Source: VGWF01 sp964423465 (GTDB taxonomy: Bacteria; Verrucomicrobiota; Kiritimatiellia; PWTM01). From it: a stretch of DNA of 58,645 nucleotides. The stretch's first letter is position 1. Each line of letters begins with the position of its first letter. Of the stretch, positions 54,631-58,645 are shown one piece after another. Both the position numbers and the translations under genes were made by a program. The notes below the pieces were generated by a model. It was not told where the DNA came from and ran no database searches. It worked only from the letters and a program-made list of their open reading frames with translations. The DNA lies in contig CAYRFK010000004.1 in assembly GCA_964423465.1 (NCBI GenBank), positions 1-58,645 of the forward strand, given 5' to 3'.

Positions 54631-55883
54631 CGATCCGCGCGCAGCCCGTGACGGTTCTCATCGCCGGCGCCGGCGACCGCGGCGGGGTCTATGCACGCTG
54701 TGCGGCCGCCATGCCGCGTCGCGCCCGCATCGTCGCCGTGGCCGAGCCCCGCGCGTTCCAGCGCGAAACGATGGCCTCCGCCCATGGGATCGATCCATCC
54801 CGCGTCTTTCGCGACTGGCGCGAGGCGGCCGCGCGGCCGCGGCTTGCCGATGCCGTTGTAATCGCCACGCCCGACGCCCTGCACGAGGCCCCGGCGCTGG
54901 CGTTCGCCCGGCTGGGCTATCATATCCTCCTCGAAAAGCCCATGGCCCCGACCGGGCCCGCCTGCCGGCGCATCCATGACGCCGTCGTGAAGTGCGGGTC
55001 CATCTTCGCCGTCGGGCACGTGCTCCGGTACACGGCCTACACCCGGGCCGTGAAACGGGTCGTCGACAGCGGTGTGCTCGGCGACGTGGTGAGCGTCCAG
55101 CACCTTGAGCCGGTCGGCTACTGGCACCAGGCGCATTCGTTCGTGCGCGGCAACTGGCGCAACGAGGCGGAATCCACCTTCATGCTCATGTCGAAGTCGT
55201 GCCACGACCTGGACTGGATCCGCCATGTCGTCGGCCGGCCGTGCTGCCGCGTGTCATCGTTCGGATCGCTCCTGCATTTTCGCCCCGCGAACCGTCCGTC
55301 GCGCGCCGCGGACCGGTGCCTCGACTGCCCCGTCGCGCGCGCCTGTCCCTACGACGCGGCCCGGCTCTATCCCGGCCTGCTGCGCCGGGGCTTCCGCGGA
55401 TGGCCCGTCAATGTCATGGCCCCCGAGGCCACGCCCGCCGCCGTCCGGCGCGCCTTGCGCGAGGGACCCTACGGGCGCTGCGTCTACGCCTGCGACAACG
55501 ACGTCGTCGACCACCAGGTCGTCGCGATGGAGTTCGATGGCGGAACCAGTGCGACCTTCACCATGACCGCCTTCACGTCGATGAAGTACGACCGCACGAC
55601 GCGGATCTTCGGCACCCGCGGCGAACTGCTCGGCGACAGCCGGACGATCCGCTGCACGGACCTCCGCACGGGCTGCGAGCGCGTCGTCACACCGGCGCGT
55701 CGGCGCGCCGACGGGGGACATGGCGGCGGCGACGGCGGACTGTTCGACGCCTTCATCCGCGCCGTCGCCACCGGCGACCGGTCGTCGATCCTATCCGGTC
55801 CCGCCGAAACCCTTGAATCCCACCGTATCGTCTTCGCCGCCGAACGCGCCCGCCTCACCGGCCGCGTCGTGAAACTGCACTGA
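54627..55883 (+). CDS. Gfo/Idh/MocA-family oxidoreductase with cysteine cluster
   Basis: 418 aa, no signal peptide, cytoplasmic. GTG start overlapping the previous stop. Rossmann motif LIAGAGDRGG, family Lys in LLEKPMAP, and catalytic-type SKSCHDLDWIRH. An inserted segment has C-x2-C-x5-C (CLDCPVARAC), known in one branch of the family. Translational coupling to a cytochrome and a GH16-like protein suggests carbohydrate oxidation downstream of glycan binding or cleavage. Confidence 0.87.
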   Translation: MTIRAQPVTVLIAGAGDRGGVYARCAAAMPRRARIVAVAEPRAFQRETMASAHGIDPSRVFRDWREAAARPRLADAVVIATPDALHEAPALAFARLGYHILLEKPMAPTGPACRRIHDAVVKCGSIFAVGHVLRYTAYTRAVKRVVDSGVLGDVVSVQHLEPVGYWHQAHSFVRGNWRNEAESTFMLMSKSCHDLDWIRHVVGRPCCRVSSFGSLLHFRPANRPSRAADRCLDCPVARACPYDAARLYPGLLRRGFRGWPVNVMAPEATPAAVRRALREGPYGRCVYACDNDVVDHQVVAMEFDGGTSATFTMTAFTSMKYDRTTRIFGTRGELLGDSRTIRCTDLRTGCERVVTPARRRADGGHGGGDGGLFDAFIRAVATGDRSSILSGPAETLESHRIVFAAERARLTGRVVKLH

Positions 55884-55917
55884 CGGCCCCCCGCAGCTCC
55901 TCGAGCCCGTTCCTTGT

Positions 55918-55955
55918 GTTACATCTTTTGTAACGATCGTTACATTTTATGTAAC
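55918..55955. promoter_or_regulatory. Twin-palindrome operator
   Basis: GTTACA-N5-TGTAAC occurs twice, at 55918-55934 and 55939-55955, separated by GATC; centres are 21 bp apart, two helical turns. The middle itself is a perfect palindrome, TGTAACGATCGTTACA. It is strikingly AT-rich in GC-rich DNA, lies after the Gfo/Idh stop and 68 nt before the first possible start of the HTH-EIIA gene. Confidence 0.8.
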
Positions 55956-55988
55956 ATTGGAACACCGCGGCCGCGGGATTTCCGGCGC

Positions 55989-56017
55989 GTGACTTTTCGC
56001 CGATCTGCCCGTAGGAT
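55989..56017 (+). promoter_or_regulatory. Possible promoter of the HTH-EIIA gene
   Basis: GTGACT (55989-55994), 17-nt spacer, TAGGAT (56012-56017), then 6 nt to an ATG at 56024. If used with that ATG the mRNA is leaderless; with ATG 56051 it has a short leader and a ribosome binding site. Confidence 0.4.
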
Positions 56018-56050
56018 GCGCCTATGCCGGCCGCCGCGCCGGAGGGTGTC

Positions 56051-56776
56051 ATGCCGCATCGCACGTTCAATGTCCGGGAAGCCGCGGAGTACCTCCACGT
56101 CACGGAGGCGGAGGTGGACGAACTCGTCCGCGCCGGGGAGATCCCGTTCGAATCGATGGGAAACCGGGTCGTCTTCCGTCGGAAGGACATCGACGGATGG
56201 GCGTCGTGCCGCGTGCTGGGCCTCGAATGCGACGGGCTCGACGATTTTCATCGGAAGACCAGTGCCAAGTACCACGACCTTTCGCGGCAGCATGCGATCA
56301 TCCCCGAGTTGATGCGGGTCCGCTTCATCGAGCCGGCGCTGGCGGCACGTACGCGCGCGTCGCTGATCCGCGAAATGGCCGCCCTGGCCGCCGCAACCGG
56401 CCTCGTCGTGCAGCCCGAGGAACTCCGGATCAGCCTGGAGGCACGCGAGCGTCTCGCCTCCACGGCCCTGCCGGGAGGCGTCGCCATGCTGCATCCGGAG
56501 CACCACGACCCCTACATGTTCGACGACTCGTTCATCCTGCTTGCGCGGACCGTCCAGTCGCTTCCGTTCGGATCGCCCGACGGGCTGACCACGGACATCT
56601 ACTTTCTCATCGCCAGTCAGGACGATCGCATCCACCTGCATCTTCTCGCGCGCCTCTGCGCCATCTGCCACAGAACCGATGCGTTGGATCGGCTTCGCGC
56701 CGCCGACGAGGCCGTGGAGATGCTCGAGATCCTCGCCGGATCGGAGGCGGAGATCCTTCGCTCCATGGCACGGTGA
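56051..56776 (+). CDS. Excisionase-type HTH / PTS EIIA(Ntr)-like fusion regulator
   Basis: 241 aa from ATG 56051 (GGAGG five bases upstream; an in-frame ATG at 56024 adds nine residues). N-terminal MerR/excisionase-like helix-turn-helix (FNVREAAEYLHVTEAEVDELVRAGEIPFESMGNRVVF) read in parts, residues 6-50. The C-terminal part (about 85-235) resembles PtsN/EIIA type 2: the phospho-His position is His148 in GVAMLHPEH and the second conserved stretch is IHLHLLARLCAICH. Likely a DNA-binding protein controlled by phosphorylation or metabolite state; the twin palindromes upstream are candidate sites. Convergent with the TonB receptor gene. Confidence 0.82.
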   Translation: MPHRTFNVREAAEYLHVTEAEVDELVRAGEIPFESMGNRVVFRRKDIDGWASCRVLGLECDGLDDFHRKTSAKYHDLSRQHAIIPELMRVRFIEPALAARTRASLIREMAALAAATGLVVQPEELRISLEARERLASTALPGGVAMLHPEHHDPYMFDDSFILLARTVQSLPFGSPDGLTTDIYFLIASQDDRIHLHLLARLCAICHRTDALDRLRAADEAVEMLEILAGSEAEILRSMAR

Positions 56777-56799
56777 GCGGGCGCCTTTGCGCCCGTCTC
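56775..56799. terminator. Hairpin between convergent genes
   Basis: Perfect CGGGCGC/GCGCCCG stem (56778-56795, 4-nt loop), extended by GAG/CTC with one bulge. It lies exactly between the stops of the HTH-EIIA and TonB receptor genes and may serve both, though T tracts are lacking. Confidence 0.45.
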
Positions 56800-58645
56800 A
56801 GAAGCGCGCGTCGACGGCCAGCACGAAGTTCCGCCCCGGCTCGTTCACACCGGAGCCGTGGATGCGGTAGTCCTCGTCGGTCAGGTTCTCGACGGCCGCC
56901 GTCAGGTGCGTGTCGTTCCCTACGCGCACGCCACCCCGGATGGAGCCGATGACGTACCCGGGCGTTCCGCCGGGCGGAATGCGCTGTGTGTCGCGCAGAT
57001 CCTCGGACGAGAGATGGTCGGCCTTGCCGGCGCCGCGGACCGCGGCCTCGGCCCACCAGCGCGTGCCGGCGGGCTGCCAGCGCAAGGCGACCTCAGCGGT
57101 CGGGGGCATCAGGCGCGTCATGTTGTCCCGGACGGCCTCGGGATCAGACGTCGGATAGGTGTCGATCTCGCCGTCCATCCACGCGGCCATCCCGCGCAGC
57201 GCCCAGTCGGGCACGAACCGGTACTCGCCGGACAGTTCGACGCCCTGCACCCAGCCTTCGCCGGAGTTCCTCTTCGTGACCTCGCTCAGGTCCTCGATCG
57301 AGCGGCCCGTCGGCGTGCGGACGATGAGGTCGTCGATCAGCGTGTGATAGAACGCCGCCTGGGCGGAGGCCTTTTCTGTACGGAGCTTGATGCCCGCCTC
57401 GAGGGAGATGAACTGCTCGGGCTCCAGATCGGCCACCGGCGTCTCGACCTCGCCACTGCGGGCGATGTCAAAGCGTGTGAGATCGGAGAGGTTCGGGGCG
57501 CGGAAGCCCTGCGAGGCGCCGGCGAAGACCGCCACACGCTCCTTCGCGTCAAGCGAGAGCGAGGCGCGCAGCGATCCGACGATCGCGTCCCAGTCGCCTT
57601 CGACGCTCATGGCCTTGCCGGACACCGGATCGGCCACGCGGCCGGCCTGGGTCTGATTGTGCGTGTAACGGAGGCCGGGGATGATCTGAAGCCGGTCGTC
57701 CGCCAGCGGAATCAGATCCTGGACGTAGACTCCGACCGTGTCGTAGGTCGCGTCGTCGGCGACCGGGCCTTGGATGTCCTTCTTGCCCACGCTGCCGTCG
57801 GCCTTCAGCTTGTGGCCGTAGGAATCGATGAGGTCGCGGGCGTACTCGACGCCGTAGACCCAGCGGCCGAGATCCGTGTCGGATTCAAGCTGCAGTGAGG
57901 CGCCCCAGGTTGTGACATCGAAGCCCTTCTCTCCCGCGCTGTCGTCCTCCTTGACGCGGTACTCGTCCTCGCTCTGGTTCTGGCGGTAGACGGTCACGCT
58001 CAGGTCGTCGACGACCGGGCCGGGATCCTTCGCGGCGAGTGTCACCCACGTCAGATCGCGCGCCTGGTCGTAGGCAAGAACCTTGTCGGTGCCGTGCTTG
58101 AGCCCCTCCCAGGTCAGGCCGTACACCGTGCGGTGCGTGCGCCACGCATCGTTCTGGCGCACGGTCTGATGGCCGATGGTCAGCAGACCGCGATCGCCCA
58201 ACTGGCGCGTGATCATGGCATCGGCATCCCACTCGTCATAGCCGGTGTGGGACTGCTCGCCGACCTCGTCGCCGCCCTCGACATCGCCGAAATCCTTCAG
58301 CGAGAGGCCCGCGACGAACCCGGTCTTCTCATCCGGCCGTCCGCCCACCTGGAGTCGTCCGACGTTCGAGTTCTCCGCCGAGGAGTAGCGGTAGTAGGCG
58401 CGGCCGGTCCACGTCGGGCCGCCGGCCGGCGGGGGTTGGACGGGCAGCGCATTGACCGTGCCGCCGATGGCGTCGCTGCCGTAGAGCACGGACGACGGGC
58501 CCATGACGACCTCCAGGTCGCGCAGCGACAGTGGATCGACCGTGTTCCAATACTGGTTCGGACCGTCGCGAAAGACGGAGTTGTTCAGCCGGATGCCGTC
58601 GACCAGCATCAGGGTGCGGAAGCCGGTGAACCCGCGCAGGAAGGG
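56798..58645 (-). CDS. TonB-dependent outer-membrane receptor (N-terminus outside window)
   Basis: 616 residues visible; the frame is open to the window edge, so signal peptide, TonB box and start of the plug are missing. The visible plug begins PFLRGFTGFRTLMLVDGIRLN and continues with VVMGPSSVLYGSDAIGGTVNA; the beta-barrel follows and ends in FVLAVDARF with the C-terminal Phe used for outer-membrane insertion. The methionine at 58609 is internal. Substrate unknown; the plug start resembles haem/siderophore and vitamin B12-type receptors. Confidence 0.93.
   Translation of the reverse strand, partial: PFLRGFTGFRTLMLVDGIRLNNSVFRDGPNQYWNTVDPLSLRDLEVVMGPSSVLYGSDAIGGTVNALPVQPPPAGGPTWTGRAYYRYSSAENSNVGRLQVGGRPDEKTGFVAGLSLKDFGDVEGGDEVGEQSHTGYDEWDADAMITRQLGDRGLLTIGHQTVRQNDAWRTHRTVYGLTWEGLKHGTDKVLAYDQARDLTWVTLAAKDPGPVVDDLSVTVYRQNQSEDEYRVKEDDSAGEKGFDVTTWGASLQLESDTDLGRWVYGVEYARDLIDSYGHKLKADGSVGKKDIQGPVADDATYDTVGVYVQDLIPLADDRLQIIPGLRYTHNQTQAGRVADPVSGKAMSVEGDWDAIVGSLRASLSLDAKERVAVFAGASQGFRAPNLSDLTRFDIARSGEVETPVADLEPEQFISLEAGIKLRTEKASAQAAFYHTLIDDLIVRTPTGRSIEDLSEVTKRNSGEGWVQGVELSGEYRFVPDWALRGMAAWMDGEIDTYPTSDPEAVRDNMTRLMPPTAEVALRWQPAGTRWWAEAAVRGAGKADHLSSEDLRDTQRIPPGGTPGYVIGSIRGGVRVGNDTHLTAAVENLTDEDYRIHGSGVNEPGRNFVLAVDARF

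Overview
The window is about 58.6 kb of GC-rich, gene-dense DNA from a Gram-negative bacterium, most likely a member of the Planctomycetes-Verrucomicrobia-Chlamydiae (PVC) group and perhaps Kiritimatiellota. This rests on the gene families seen: a Cys-type sulfatase, GH29 and GH16 glycosidases, a DUF1549/DUF1553 + DUF1501 + pre-peptidase C-terminal trio, a cytochrome protein resembling part of hydrazine synthase alpha, a ThuA-HEAT fusion, a short ECF sigma factor with a FecR-like partner, and a ribosomal cluster without rpmD. Outer-membrane genes (fabZ-lpxA, a secretin, a TonB-dependent receptor) confirm a diderm envelope. Lineage is inferred from family content only.

Positions 1-21600 hold one unbroken + strand housekeeping block: the 3' part of rpoC, a hairpin terminator, then the str, S10, spc and alpha clusters fused in order (rpsL-rpsG-fusA-rpsJ ... 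rplO-secY-adk-map-infA-rpmJ-rpsM-rpsK-rpsD-rpoA-rplQ), closed by a strong terminator. tuf is absent between fusA and rpsJ, and rpmD is absent between rpsE and rplO. Possible internal control points lie before rplV (promoter-like sequence plus two hairpins) and before rpoA (two GC hairpins).

Positions 21600-35830 hold a hybrid histidine kinase (minus strand) whose N-terminal receiver has lost its phospho-acceptor Asp, the three-gene exported-protein trio, and a tight fabZ-lpxA-gspD-gspE-gspF operon linking lipid A synthesis to a type II secretion core.

Positions 35830-48600 are accessory: two different VapC-type toxin-antitoxin modules around a uroporphyrinogen-decarboxylase-like gene, a ThuA-HEAT-discoidin protein overlapping a Gfo/Idh/MocA oxidoreductase, a divergent sugar-isomerase-like TIM barrel, an ECF sigma/FecR pair, an alpha-L-fucosidase and a beta-carbonic anhydrase. 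Positions 48600-58645 carry an NlpC/P60-like lipoprotein, a sulfatase, a translationally coupled cytochrome / GH16-like / Gfo-Idh operon, an HTH-EIIA regulator preceded by twin palindromes, and a TonB receptor cut by the window edge. Together these look like a sulfated or fucosylated polysaccharide-degrading lifestyle.

The most unusual non-coding signals are: degenerate 7-bp-period repeat arrays at six accessory loci, mostly just after stop codons and absent from the ribosomal block; a 568-bp gene-free island packed with several repeat families; a 38-bp AT-rich operator of two palindromes spaced two helical turns apart; and several accessory genes whose -10-like element lies 6-7 nt before the start codon, suggesting leaderless mRNAs. 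No CRISPR array, tRNA, rRNA or transposase was found.
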